This document shows positions 37,244 to 44,956 of a stretch of 64,000 bases of DNA, piece by piece; positions within the stretch are counted from its first letter, which is position 1, and each line of letters starts with the position of its first letter. The notes beneath the pieces are model-generated. The model did no database searches. It was given only the letters and a program-made list of their open reading frames with translations, and was not told the origin of the DNA. A program made the translations under genes and the position numbers. The stretch comes from Nocardia wallacei (lineage in GTDB: Bacteria > Actinomycetota > Actinomycetes > Mycobacteriales > Mycobacteriaceae): the NCBI RefSeq assembly GCF_014466955.1, contig NZ_AP023396.1:3782001-3846000 (forward strand). The letters are read 5' to 3'.

Positions 37244-38209
37244 ATGCTGGGCACCATGTTGGAGACCTCCGCGCGGCTGCTGCGGCTGCTGTCGCTGCTG
37301 CAGGAACATCGGAGCCGGTCCGGGGCGGAGCTGGCCGAGCAACTCGGGGTCGGCGTCCGTACCGTGCGGCGCGACATCGAGCGGCTGCGGGAACTCGGCT
37401 ATCCGGTGCACGCCGAACGCGGCACCGCGGGTTATCGGCTCGGCGCGGGGTCGGCGCTACCGCCGTTGCTGCTCGATGACGAGGAGGCGCTGGCTGTCGT
37501 GGTCGGGCTGCGGACGGTGGCCGGCGGGACGGTCGCGGGGATCGAGCAGGCGTCGCTGCGGTCGCTGGCCAAACTGGAGCAACTGCTGCCGTCGCGGTTG
37601 CGGCATCGGCTCGCCGCGCTGCAGCGGTCCGTCGTGCGGGTGGCCGGGGCCGCGCCGCGGGTCGATCCCGAGGTGTTGATCGCGCTGTCGGAGGCGTGTG
37701 ACCGGCACGAGCGGCTTCGCTTCGACTACGCCGATCACGAAGGGCGACAATCGGTTCGGGACACCGAGCCGGTCGCGGTGGTCAACTTCAGCAGGCACTG
37801 GTACCTGGTCGCGTGGGACGTCGGGCGGAGCGACTGGCGTTCGTTCCGGATCGACCGGCTGCGGCCCAAGATCCCGACCGGGCCGCGATTCACGCCGCGG
37901 GAGCCGCCCGGCGGCGATGTCGTCACCTATCTGGCCGGGCGGCTGTCGGCCGAGGCGTGGGCCTGGCGGGCGACGGTCGTCCTGCATCGGTCGGCCGACG
38001 AACTCGCCGACCGGATCTGGCCGGGTATGGGTCTGCTCGAGGCTGTGGACGACACGTCCTGCCTGCTGCATCTCGGCGCCGATACACCATGGTCGCTGAC
38101 GTGGATGATCACCTCGCTGGATGTCGACTTCACCGTCACCGGGCCGCCCGAACTCGCCGAAGCCGTTCGCGCGCTGGGCGATCGCTGCCGAGCCGCCGTG
38201 CCCGACTGA
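37244..38209 (+). CDS. WYL-domain transcriptional regulator (YafY/DeoR-like)
   Basis: 321 residues. HTH_11 domain at the N-terminus (RLLRLLSLLQEHRSRSGAEL then RTVRRDIERLRELGYPV), a linker, and a WYL effector domain from about residue 145 (LRFDYADHEGRQSVRDTEPV, then HWYLVAWDVGRSDWRSFRID). WYL proteins sense nucleic acids or small ligands; in actinobacteria this architecture usually controls an adjacent gene, here the divergent epoxide hydrolase. ATG at 37244, alternative ATG at 37256. Confidence 0.9.
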   Translation: MLGTMLETSARLLRLLSLLQEHRSRSGAELAEQLGVGVRTVRRDIERLRELGYPVHAERGTAGYRLGAGSALPPLLLDDEEALAVVVGLRTVAGGTVAGIEQASLRSLAKLEQLLPSRLRHRLAALQRSVVRVAGAAPRVDPEVLIALSEACDRHERLRFDYADHEGRQSVRDTEPVAVVNFSRHWYLVAWDVGRSDWRSFRIDRLRPKIPTGPRFTPREPPGGDVVTYLAGRLSAEAWAWRATVVLHRSADELADRIWPGMGLLEAVDDTSCLLHLGADTPWSLTWMITSLDVDFTVTGPPELAEAVRALGDRCRAAVPD

Positions 38210-38308
38210 CAGTTACGTTGGCAGGCAACGGGATTCGGGAAGGGTGTGCCCCGGGACCGCCGTGTCTCCTACGATGCAGTCGACAGCGGGACGACAGGGG
38301 TGAGCCGG

Positions 38309-39133
38309 ATGACCGAGAGTTTCACGGGTGTGGACCAGTCGAAACCGAGCATCGCTCGCGTGTACGACTACCTGCTCGGCGGTCGCGACAATTACGAGGT
38401 CGACCGCAAGATCGGCGACTACTTCATCAACGATCTGCCCGGCTCGGTGGCGATCGCCTACGCCAACCGGCAGGCTCTCATCCGGGCCGTGGGCGACATG
38501 GCGCGCGACGGCATCCGGCAGTTCGTCGATATGGGCAGCGGGCTGCCCACCGCCGACAATGTGCACCAGGTGGCGCAGGACCACGCGCCCGACGCGCGGG
38601 TCGCCTACATCGACAACGACCCCATCGTACTGGCGCACGGGAGGGCGCTGCTCGAGACCGACGACAACACCACGGTGATCCAGGCCGACCTGCGCGAGCC
38701 CGAGAAGATCCGGCAGCACCCCGACGTGCGGCGGTTGATCGATTTCGATCAGCCGGTCGGTGTCGTCTTCAGCGCGATCCTGCACCACCTCAACGACGAC
38801 GAGGACCCGCGCGAGCTGGTGCAGTGGTGGGTGGATCGGGTGCCGTCGGGCAGCGAGGTCTACATCTCGCACTTCCGGTCGGGCAACAACGAGGAGACCC
38901 AGGTCGCCGAGAGCAAACTGCAGGAGACCTTCGGCCGCGGCCGGTGGCGCACCGACGACGAGATCCTCGCCCTGTTCGGCGACGACTTGGAGGTCCTCGA
39001 GCCCGGCTTGACCTTCTGCGCCCGGTGGCGCCCCGCCGCGCCCGCCGCGGGCGTCGAAACGATCGGCGTCACCGAACGCGAGCTGACCATCTGGGAGCAC
39101 CTGATCTCCTGCGCCCTCGCCCGCAAGAAGTAG
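38309..39133 (+). CDS. S-adenosylmethionine-dependent methyltransferase, DUF574 (SCO4431-like)
   Basis: 274 residues from the ATG at 38309; a GTG at 38300 is possible. Family signature at the N-terminus: KPSIARVYDYLLGGRDNYEV; SAM motif I-like segment IRQFVDMGSGLPTADNVHQV; later VVFSAILHHLNDDEDP. DUF574 proteins are abundant in Streptomyces and Nocardia; the substrate is unknown. Monocistronic. Confidence 0.9.
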   Translation: MTESFTGVDQSKPSIARVYDYLLGGRDNYEVDRKIGDYFINDLPGSVAIAYANRQALIRAVGDMARDGIRQFVDMGSGLPTADNVHQVAQDHAPDARVAYIDNDPIVLAHGRALLETDDNTTVIQADLREPEKIRQHPDVRRLIDFDQPVGVVFSAILHHLNDDEDPRELVQWWVDRVPSGSEVYISHFRSGNNEETQVAESKLQETFGRGRWRTDDEILALFGDDLEVLEPGLTFCARWRPAAPAAGVETIGVTERELTIWEHLISCALARKK

Positions 39134-39354
39134 CCTGAACCCCACGATCACCGGTGCGCACACCATCATCCACGCCCGATCACGATCCGTGGCGCAGTGC
39201 CGGGATGTCTGTGTCCCCGTGGCTGATGTCGACCGGATGTACACGGCGGGTAGCCGCGCCGACGGCAGTCGCTGGTCGTGACGGCGCGGTGCCAGCTTTC
39301 GCCGGCGGCGACTCGCTGACACCCAGGATCGCGGACTGGGTTTAGGCTCCCGGC

Positions 39355-40005
39355 ATGAGCATGGCCCACACCGAGGAAAGCCGACCGGGGCGCCGACGTC
39401 TGCGGTCGCGGTTTCGCAGGCATCTTCTGCTCCTCTGCACCGTCGTGGCCTGCCTTGGGATACTCGTCCCGGCGAGCAAACCGGCCGGCACCGAGCTGAT
39501 GTCGTTGTCTCCGTCGCAAGTCCTCGGGGCGGCATTCGTGGTGATCGTGGTGTGGACCGTTGCAATCACGTACCTGATCCTGGCAGTCCGATCCCGGCGG
39601 CTTCGAGTACCTGAACTCGGCTCCCTGGCTGCTCCCGTGCTGATAATCGCGCTCACGGCCATTTCATGGCGCGCAGATCTGCCGATGACGCTGCGCTGGC
39701 AGCTCTCGGCGCATGCCTTCGAAGACGTGGCACAGCAGGTGAATGCCGGGGCCGATCCACGGACATTCGAAGGTGATCGCCTCGGCCTGTATCGCATTCG
39801 CGGTGTCGAACGCCTCGACGACGGCATCTACTTCCGAACCGGACCTATGGGGTCCTATTGCTCGATGGGAAGTGGCTTCGCCGATCTTTCCGGCCACCAG
39901 CCCGAGACAAGCGCATCCCATCACCTCAGCGGCAACTGGTATTGGTTCTGTTTCACCAGCGCGAGCGTTGCAGCGCACGACCACGCCCTCGGCGAGGTGT
40001 ACTAG
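39355..40005 (+). CDS. Membrane protein of unknown function
   Basis: 216 residues: Arg-rich N-terminus, three hydrophobic segments (about 25-45, 57-79, 92-108) and a polar C-terminal domain of about 100 residues with several aromatic residues (SGNWYWFCFTSAS). Two cysteines in the C-terminal part could pair outside the membrane. I do not recognise a family. ATG at 39355 (39361 also possible). Confidence 0.7.
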   Translation: MSMAHTEESRPGRRRLRSRFRRHLLLLCTVVACLGILVPASKPAGTELMSLSPSQVLGAAFVVIVVWTVAITYLILAVRSRRLRVPELGSLAAPVLIIALTAISWRADLPMTLRWQLSAHAFEDVAQQVNAGADPRTFEGDRLGLYRIRGVERLDDGIYFRTGPMGSYCSMGSGFADLSGHQPETSASHHLSGNWYWFCFTSASVAAHDHALGEVY

Positions 40006-40008
40006 CCG

Positions 40009-40344
40009 TCAGCCGCTGCGGGGCGCGTACATGATGACCGCAACCCCGACAAGGCAGATCAGCGCGCCGATGACGTCCCAGCGGTCGGGTCGGAACCCGT
40101 CCAGCGCCATCCCCCACAGCAGCGATCCGGCCACGAACACTCCGCCGTAGGCGGCCAGGATGCGCCCGAAATGCGCATCCGGCTGCAGAGTGGCGACGAA
40201 ACCGTAGAGGCCCAGGGCGACGACACCGGTGCCGATCCAGGCCCACCCCTTGTGTTCGCGCACGCCCTGCCACACCAGCCAGGCCCCGCCGATCTCGGCG
40301 ACAGCGGCAATCGCGAACAGCAGGATCGAACGCACGACGGTCAC
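40009..40344 (-). CDS. YnfA/UPF0060 family small membrane protein
   Basis: 111 residues, the family length, with four helices: [20 protein letters not shown] is the diagnostic first helix, [18 protein letters not shown] the third, and [20 protein letters not shown] the end. YnfA proteins resemble small multidrug-resistance exporters. GTG at 40344 overlaps the MerR stop (GTGA). Third gene of the MerR operon, so it may export the compound or metal the regulator senses. Confidence 0.92.
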   Translation of the reverse strand: MTVVRSILLFAIAAVAEIGGAWLVWQGVREHKGWAWIGTGVVALGLYGFVATLQPDAHFGRILAAYGGVFVAGSLLWGMALDGFRPDRWDVIGALICLVGVAVIMYAPRSG

Positions 40345-40814
40345 GAGCGCAGATCCCGAATGTCGGATCCGGCAGCACCGGTCGACGCCACCTTGGCGGT
40401 GGCCGCAGACATGTCGAAAGGGACAGGGCAGCAATCCGATTCGCTGCACACCAGCAGATCCTCGCACCCGGCCGCCAGCGCCGCAGCGAGGGTATCGCGG
40501 ACCGCGCTGAGCTCGGCGAGCTTGGCGTCGACCTCGGCCAGCTTGACCCTCGCCCGCGCCCGCAGGCCATCCGCACGCCGCCGCGACCCGACCCGAGTGC
40601 CTTCGAGCAGGGCGGCGACCTCGTCGAGGCTGAACCCGAGCCGTTGGGCGGCCTTGATCACCCGCAGCACCGTCACCGCGTCCTGCGGATACACCCGGTG
40701 CCCGCCCAGCGTGCGGTCCGGCTCGGCGAGCAGGCCGCGGCGTTCGTAGTAGCGCAGGGTCTGGGTGTTCACTCCGGCCGCGGCGGCCAGCTCGCCGGTG
40801 CGCAAACCGGTCAC
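40341..40814 (-). CDS. MerR-family regulator with Cys-rich C-terminus
   Basis: 157 residues from the GTG at 40814. N-terminal MerR HTH ([38 protein letters not shown]), long dimer helix (about 85-125) and a metal-site-like C-terminus: [17 protein letters not shown], with four cysteines plus one upstream. Actinobacterial MerR relatives with CxxxxCxxxxCC tails respond to thiophilic metals such as mercury. Overlaps the gene before and after by 4 bases. The operator at 41170-41187 has MerR architecture. Confidence 0.92.
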   Translation of the reverse strand: MTGLRTGELAAAAGVNTQTLRYYERRGLLAEPDRTLGGHRVYPQDAVTVLRVIKAAQRLGFSLDEVAALLEGTRVGSRRRADGLRARARVKLAEVDAKLAELSAVRDTLAAALAAGCEDLLVCSESDCCPVPFDMSAATAKVASTGAAGSDIRDLRS

Positions 40815-41155
40815 CGGCCCGCCCCTATAGCAGCCTGGATGCGCGCGGCGAAGGCATCGAGCACCTCGATGTAGGTCGGCGGAACCCCGACACCCATCAC
40901 CACACCCTCGGCGGTGACGGTGAAGTCGAAGGCGAAGAACGAACAGCAACTGCTCTCACGCCCAGCCAGATCCCGCGCCAGGGTTTCCGCGCCCGGGTCC
41001 GCGACCACTTCCAGCCGCGCCGGATCGGGCCTGCGGGTGGCACGCACGGAGGTGGTGAAGAACTGGTCGAACTCGGCGACCCGGTTCGCCTGCTCCACGG
41101 TGGGCAGAGTGCACGCCGAAGGCGCCCAGTCACCCTGAGCTGGTGAAATCGTCAT
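40811..41155 (-). CDS. Conserved small cytosolic protein with ACTLP and CCSFF motifs, first gene of MerR operon
   Basis: 114 residues. Seen: [20 protein letters not shown] at the N-terminus and [17 protein letters not shown] in the middle, three cysteines in all. Homologues of this kind sit beside mercury-type MerR genes in actinobacteria, and the cysteines suggest metal or thiol chemistry, but I know of no assigned function. The ATG is 7 bases after the predicted -10, so the message is probably leaderless. Confidence 0.8.
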   Translation of the reverse strand: MTISPAQGDWAPSACTLPTVEQANRVAEFDQFFTTSVRATRRPDPARLEVVADPGAETLARDLAGRESSCCSFFAFDFTVTAEGVVMGVGVPPTYIEVLDAFAARIQAAIGAGR

Positions 41156-41162
41156 GATCCGA

Positions 41163-41193
41163 CGATAAGCCTGTACCCACGTACAGGATGCAA
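41163..41193 (-). promoter_or_regulatory. MerR-type promoter and operator
   Basis: On the minus strand: -35 TTGCAT (41193-41188), 19-base spacer containing the dyad CCTGTAC-GTGG-GTACAGG (41187-41170), -10 TTATCG (41168-41163). An overlong 19-base spacer with a central palindrome is the defining trait of MerR-regulated promoters, which the regulator underwinds on ligand binding. Transcription would begin at or next to the ATG at 41155. Confidence 0.85.
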
Positions 41194-41253
41194 CCCCGCA
41201 TGTCCCACCCGGTGACGGATCTGAACCGTCCTGGATCCGGTGGAGACTCGGGT

Positions 41254-42180
41254 TCAGGCCACCTCGGCTGAGATGCTCTGTTGATGGTAGAGGTGTTCGT
41301 ATTCGACCGGCGGCAGGTAGCCGATCGACGAGTGGAGGCGCTGGGTGTTGTACCAGTGCACCCAGGAGGCCGTTTCCCGTTCGAGTTCGGCCCGGCCGGT
41401 GAAGGCCGGATGCCGGTCGATCAGCTCGGTCTTGTAGAGCCCGATCGCCGATTCCATCAGGGCATTATCGAGGGCATCCCCAACGCTGCCAATGGATCCG
41501 GCGATCTCGGAGTCACGCAGTGTTTCGGTGAAAGCCAGCGATGTGTATTGACTACCGGCGTCGGAGTGATGCACCAAACCTGTTGCAGTGAAACGGAAAT
41601 CAGTTCTGCGACGGGTGAATAATGCCTGTTCGAGCACCGATGTCACCAAAGGTGTTGTCTTACTGGTCATCACCCGCCATCCGAGGATGCGGCGTGAGTA
41701 CACGTCGACACAGAACGCGGTGTAGCAGAACCCGGAAACCGTCCAGCAGTAGGTGAAATCGGCGACCCACCACTGATCCGGCCGTGCCGGTTGCGACCAG
41801 GCCCGCCCGATCAAATCCGGATACCGTGCAGGCTGGTCGCGGTCTCGTTCGGTGGTGACTGTCGTGCGCCGCCCACGCACGATGCCGTCGAGACCGGCCA
41901 GCCGCATCAGGCGCGCAACCTGGTCGCGGCCGAGATCGTGACCGGCGCGGCAGGCCGCGTGCCAGAGCTTGCGCACCCCATAGACGCGCCGGTTGGCCGT
42001 CCACAGGTCGAACAACACGCTGGCCGCATGCGCGTCGGACCAGACCGCAGCGCTGATGCCGCGTTTGCGCGCGGCGTAGTAGGTGGACGGGGCGATCTTG
42101 ACCCCGTGCTCGGTGAGCACGCGGCAGATCGGGTCGACCCCGAACCGGTCCCGGTGAGCGTCGATGTAGTCGACGATCAC
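41254..42180 (-). CDS. IS3 transposase OrfB (DDE integrase domain)
   Basis: 308 residues. rve/DDE core: first Asp in WWVADFTYCW, second in LVHHSDAGSQYTS, and the Glu in DNALMESAIGLYK, followed by the WVHWYNTQRLHSSIGYLPP end typical of IS3 OrfB. It overlaps OrfA in the -1 frame; its GTG at 42180 forms GTGA with the OrfA stop. In IS3 elements the active enzyme is an OrfAB frameshift product; a T-rich GTTTTTC run in OrfA (about 42211-42205) could be the slippery site. Appears intact. Confidence 0.93.
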   Translation of the reverse strand: MIVDYIDAHRDRFGVDPICRVLTEHGVKIAPSTYYAARKRGISAAVWSDAHAASVLFDLWTANRRVYGVRKLWHAACRAGHDLGRDQVARLMRLAGLDGIVRGRRTTVTTERDRDQPARYPDLIGRAWSQPARPDQWWVADFTYCWTVSGFCYTAFCVDVYSRRILGWRVMTSKTTPLVTSVLEQALFTRRRTDFRFTATGLVHHSDAGSQYTSLAFTETLRDSEIAGSIGSVGDALDNALMESAIGLYKTELIDRHPAFTGRAELERETASWVHWYNTQRLHSSIGYLPPVEYEHLYHQQSISAEVA

Positions 42181-42500
42181 CGCAGTCGGCGGTCGACCTC
42201 CGCCGCCGCGAAAAACGCACTCGCAGTCCGCAAAATATCGTTGGCCCTTCGCAATTCGGCCACCTCGCGGCGCAGCACCTTCAACTCCTCGGACTCCGAC
42301 ACGGTCACCGGAGCCGGAGCAGCAGCCGGTTGCTCGGCCTTCTCGACCCAGTTCCGCAACGTCGCCGGCTTGATATCCAGCAACGCGCCCACATGCCGGC
42401 GCGCGGCCGCCATCGACTCACCGTGCTCACGGATCCGGTCCTGGTACATCCTCACCGCTCGCGCACGAGTCTCCTCGTCGAACTTCCGTGGTGCACCCAT
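42177..42500 (-). CDS. IS3 transposase OrfA (helix-turn-helix)
   Basis: 107 residues. HTH (RARAVRMYQDRIREHGESMA ... LLDIKPATLRNWVEKAE) and a C-terminal leucine-zipper-like helix (SEELKVLRREVAELRRANDI) used for dimerisation with OrfB. ATG at 42500. Intact; together with OrfB suggests the element can still move. Confidence 0.92.
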   Translation of the reverse strand: MGAPRKFDEETRARAVRMYQDRIREHGESMAAARRHVGALLDIKPATLRNWVEKAEQPAAAPAPVTVSESEELKVLRREVAELRRANDILRTASAFFAAAEVDRRLR

Positions 42501-42628
42501 GACTGACAGTCTCCCTTGCTAAATCGGGAGTCTCCAACCAGTCCAGGACGGTTCAGATCCGCCACCCCAAGTGACGAACTATCGCTTGCCAACCCTGCCG
42601 CCGACAGTCCCGAGTTCCGATCCGTAGC

Positions 42629-42680
42629 TAGCCAATTTGGCTACTTGGGTTAGGCTCGGCGAGTAAGCAAATTTGGCTAG
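42629..42680. promoter_or_regulatory. Two palindromic operator copies ahead of the VOC-padR operon
   Basis: TAGCCAA-T-TTGGCTA (42629-42643) is a perfect 7+1+7 palindrome. A second copy, AAGCAAA-T-TTGGCTA (42665-42679), matches in 12 of 14 arm positions; centres are 36 bases apart. Each is followed by a similar TTGG/TTAGG stretch. The second copy ends 3 bases before AGGAG of the VOC gene. PadR proteins bind such A/T-centred palindromes and often repress their own operon. Confidence 0.6.
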
Positions 42681-42692
42681 TTAGGAGATCGG

Positions 42693-43079
42693 ATGTCCTC
42701 CGTGACGCCCTATGTGATGGTCGATGACGCGCACGTCTTCCGTGAATTCCTGGAGCGGATCTTCGAGGCCGAAGTGCCGACTATGGTCCCGCTGGCCGCA
42801 GATCCGAAACGGGTGATTCACGCGGAGGCGCGGATCGGCGCGAACTCGTTGTTCTTCGCCGACTCGGGCCCGGACGGTGGGCGTTGTCTGCCCACCCCCA
42901 CCGAGCCGGCGCACGTTCAGCTGTGGACCACCGTGCCCGACCCCGAAAGCGCCCACGACCGGGCTGTCAATGCCGGGGCGCGGTCGGCCATGGCGGTCGG
43001 GATCCAGGACGACGGCAGCCGGATGGGTGGCTTCGTCGACCCGTTCGGCACACTGTGGTGGGTCACCGCACCCGCCTGA
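42693..43079 (+). CDS. VOC-superfamily protein (glyoxalase/PhnB-like)
   Basis: 128 residues. Beta-alpha-beta-beta-beta fold pattern: SVTPYVMVDDAHVFREFLER, HAEARIGANSLFFADSG, and the end MGGFVDPFGTLWWVTAPA, which is the D-P-(F/D)-G-x-x-W signature of PhnB-like VOC proteins. Such proteins are metal-dependent isomerases or resistance proteins; the reaction is unassigned. ATG with AGGAG 5 bases upstream. In operon with padR (21-base gap). Confidence 0.87.
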   Translation: MSSVTPYVMVDDAHVFREFLERIFEAEVPTMVPLAADPKRVIHAEARIGANSLFFADSGPDGGRCLPTPTEPAHVQLWTTVPDPESAHDRAVNAGARSAMAVGIQDDGSRMGGFVDPFGTLWWVTAPA

Positions 43080-43099
43080 GACCGAATTGGAGGCTCCCC

Positions 43100-43660
43100 G
43101 TGACGGCGATTCGACTGCTCGTACTCGGCGCGATCCGCCGTCGCGGCCGCGCGCACGGCTACCAGGTGCGCGCGGATCTGGAGTCCTGGGGCGCGCACGA
43201 ATGGGCAAGAGCCACTTCGGGTTCGGTCTATCACGCCCTGAAGTCGCTGACCAAGGACGAGTTGCTGCACGTGCACGACACCACGCCGAGCGAGGCGGGC
43301 GGCCCACCTCGCATGGAGTACGAGCTGACGGCGCCCGGCGAACAGGCGTATCGCGAGCTGCTGCACTCCGCCCTCGCCAGCCACGACCCCCGGTTGGACC
43401 TGCTGGCCGCGGCCGTCGGGTTCATCGACGACCTGCCCCGCGCCGAAGCCATTGCGTTACTCCGGGATCGCGCACGAGAACTGGGCAAATGGCGTGCCAG
43501 CATCACCACCCACCTACCTCCGGACACCGATCTGGAAACCTGGGGCCCGGTCGGCGAGGTCATCGGCCTGTGGCTGGACACCGCCGACAGCCGCGCGTCT
43601 TGGACCCGACGCCTGATCCAGCGACTCGAAGGCGGCGCCTTCCGGATGGCCGACGACTAG
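43100..43660 (+). CDS. PadR-family transcriptional regulator
   Basis: 186 residues from the GTG at 43100 (GGAGG 6 bases upstream). Winged helix: LLVLGAIRRRGRAHGYQVRA, then SGSVYHALKSLTKDELLHVH and the wing MEYELTAPGEQAY; C-terminal dimerisation helices. PadR repressors respond to phenolics or drugs. Its TAG stop is inside the CTAG target duplicated by the IS5 element, so the coding sequence escaped damage but its downstream transcript was cut off. Confidence 0.9.
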   Translation: MTAIRLLVLGAIRRRGRAHGYQVRADLESWGAHEWARATSGSVYHALKSLTKDELLHVHDTTPSEAGGPPRMEYELTAPGEQAYRELLHSALASHDPRLDLLAAAVGFIDDLPRAEAIALLRDRARELGKWRASITTHLPPDTDLETWGPVGEVIGLWLDTADSRASWTRRLIQRLEGGAFRMADD

Positions 43661-43676
43661 GGCTTGTATCGAAGTG

Positions 43677-43706
43677 GTGAGGGCGGGCCGGTTGGCCCGC
43701 CCTCAC
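43677..43706 (-). terminator. Hairpin at transposase 3-prime end inside IS5 element
   Basis: Arms GTGAGGGCGGGCC (43677-43689) and GGCCCGCCCTCAC (43694-43706) pair perfectly around GGTT, overlapping the transposase stop. A symmetrical terminator here would stop transposase mRNA and also block read-through from padR into the element. Confidence 0.6.
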
Positions 43707-44113
43707 TGGTGTCGTAGCCATTGGTTGATGGCGGCGATGTGGACGGTGGCCAGGTAGCGGACAGCGAGCTTGTCGTATCTCGTGGCGACGGCACGGTGTT
43801 GTTTGAGCTGGTTGATGCCCCGTTCGACCGCGTTGCGGTCGCGGTAGATCACGGGGTCGAACGCGGGTGGACGGCCGCCGGTGCGGCCGCGGTTGCGGCG
43901 GTGCGCGGCTTGGTCGGCCGGAACGGGAATAGTGACTGCGATGCCGCGGTGCCGCAACCATTCCCGGTTGCTGCGACTGGAATAGGCCTTGTCGGCCAGT
44001 ACCCGATCCGGTCGTATCCGGGGTCGGCCACCGCCGGGTTTGGGCACGGCGATCGCGTCCAGCACCGCCACCATCTGCGGGTTGTCTCCAGCTTGACCGG
44101 GCGTGATCAGCAC
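43703..44113 (-). CDS. IS5 transposase, C-terminal frame (OrfB)
   Basis: 136 residues. Second half of an IS427-type transposase: VRPDRVLADKAYSSRSNREW (DDE second region), AFDPVIYRDRNAVERGINQL with the catalytic Glu, and the tail HRAVATRYDKLAVRYLATVH. The join to the first frame requires a -1 shift near 44187-44175, where the second frame reads GGWTTKLHLACE. In this IS group such a frameshift is normal, so the element need not be dead. Confidence 0.9.
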   Translation of the reverse strand: MLITPGQAGDNPQMVAVLDAIAVPKPGGGRPRIRPDRVLADKAYSSRSNREWLRHRGIAVTIPVPADQAAHRRNRGRTGGRPPAFDPVIYRDRNAVERGINQLKQHRAVATRYDKLAVRYLATVHIAAINQWLRHQ

Positions 44114-44604
44114 CGACAGCAGTCGGCAGCCTCGCTCGCAGGCCAGATGCAGCTTGGTCGTCCAGCCGCCCTGGACCGGCCCAGTCCGTGATCGGTCGGC
44201 TCGCTTGCGATTCCGCCGGGCGGCTCTGCCTGCCGATCACCGTCTCGGCGTGCTCCAGCCGCGTGCTGATGAGCCCTGGCGATCGTGGAGTCCACACTCA
44301 CCTGCCACACGATCTGCCCGGCCGCGTCGGCGAATGCCTGTAGCAACTTCAGGATCAATACCCACACTCCGGCCCGTTGCCAACGCCGGAACAATCCGTA
44401 CACCGCAGGCCACGAACCGTACTCGACCGGAACGTCCCGCCACGGCGCCCCCACTCGCGTGCGCCACCGGATCCCGTCGATGATCTGCCGTCTCGTCCAC
44501 GTCGGCGGACGTCCAGCCTTCTTCCCGCGAGGCAACAACGGCTCCAGCCGTGCCCACTGGGCATCGGTCAGATCCGCTCGCCCCGTCACCGCTACTGTGG
44601 CCAC
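44107..44604 (-). CDS. IS5 transposase, N-terminal frame (OrfA)
   Basis: 165 residues from the GTG at 44604; a GTG at 44589 is equally possible. Seen: RADLTDAQWARLEPLLPRGK, WRTRVGAPWRDVPVEYGSWP, and QVSVDSTIARAHQHAAGARR containing the first catalytic Asp. The last 20 codons diverge from the family because translation is expected to shift to the second frame at the CCAGGGCGG region. Confidence 0.9.
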   Translation of the reverse strand: MATVAVTGRADLTDAQWARLEPLLPRGKKAGRPPTWTRRQIIDGIRWRTRVGAPWRDVPVEYGSWPAVYGLFRRWQRAGVWVLILKLLQAFADAAGQIVWQVSVDSTIARAHQHAAGARRDGDRQAEPPGGIASEPTDHGLGRSRAAGRPSCIWPASEAADCCRC

Positions 44605-44695
44605 GAGGTCTCCGGCACTATTCAGGTTTGTTTGGTCGCTAACCCGAATACCGGAGACCTCACCTATATGCCAACGCGGGCAACGCCTTCCGCCA

Positions 44696-44726
44696 CTGGC
44701 TGGCACCGCGCAGCGGTGCCAGCCAG
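44696..44726. terminator. Subterminal 13-bp-arm hairpin at right end of IS5 element
   Basis: Arms CTGGCTGGCACCG (44696-44708) and CGGTGCCAGCCAG (44714-44726) around a 5-base loop, upstream of the transposase start. It probably limits outside transcription entering the transposase gene. The following 44751-44956 stretch shows no gene. Confidence 0.55.
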
Positions 44727-44956
44727 CACCTACTTCGATACAAGCCCTAGCCGACGCCCTCAGTCCTGTCCGGCTGGAAGGGCAACGGTTCCCCGCCCCC
44801 GGGTCCGCCGAGTCGCGACCGACGAGCGGTCGATCATCGAGGTCGCCGCGGAGGTCAGCGGACTCAGGATGGGCTCCCGCCCGAGGCTCGGGCTGTCGGC
44901 TGGCCTGGTGCACGTCACCTCCACGCCGACAGTTCGACGTGTCGTGGCTCAACCCG

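Larger units (their letters stand above)
41211..42566 (-). mobile_element. IS3-family insertion sequence, about 1.36 kb
   Basis: Two overlapping transposase frames on the minus strand lie between terminal inverted repeats of about 39 bases: left TGACGGATCTGAACCGTCCT (from 41213), right, read inward from 42564, TGGCGGATCTGAACCGTCCT, then a shared TGGAGACTC. Ends TG...CA fit IS3. GG bases just outside also match, so the exact tips are uncertain by two bases. No clear 3-bp target duplication is seen, so the insertion may be old or formed by recombination. Lies between the MerR promoter and the VOC gene. Confidence 0.9.
43661..44746 (-). mobile_element. IS5-family insertion sequence (IS427-like), 1086 bp
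   Basis: Perfect 15-base terminal inverted repeats GGCTTGTATCGAAGT at 43661-43675 and 44732-44746, flanked on both sides by CTAG (43657-43660 and 44747-44750), consistent with duplication of a CTAG (or TA) target. Two overlapping transposase frames on the minus strand. Hairpins lie near both ends. Sharp ends and intact frames point to a recent insertion. Confidence 0.93.

Noticed and set aside
41211..42566. Target-site duplication of the IS3 element
   Set aside because: Flanking triplets do not match on the two sides for any of the plausible tip positions.
44751..44956. N-terminal extension of the IS5 transposase frame beyond the right inverted repeat
   Set aside because: It lies outside the element ends and is simply an open frame continuing into flanking DNA.
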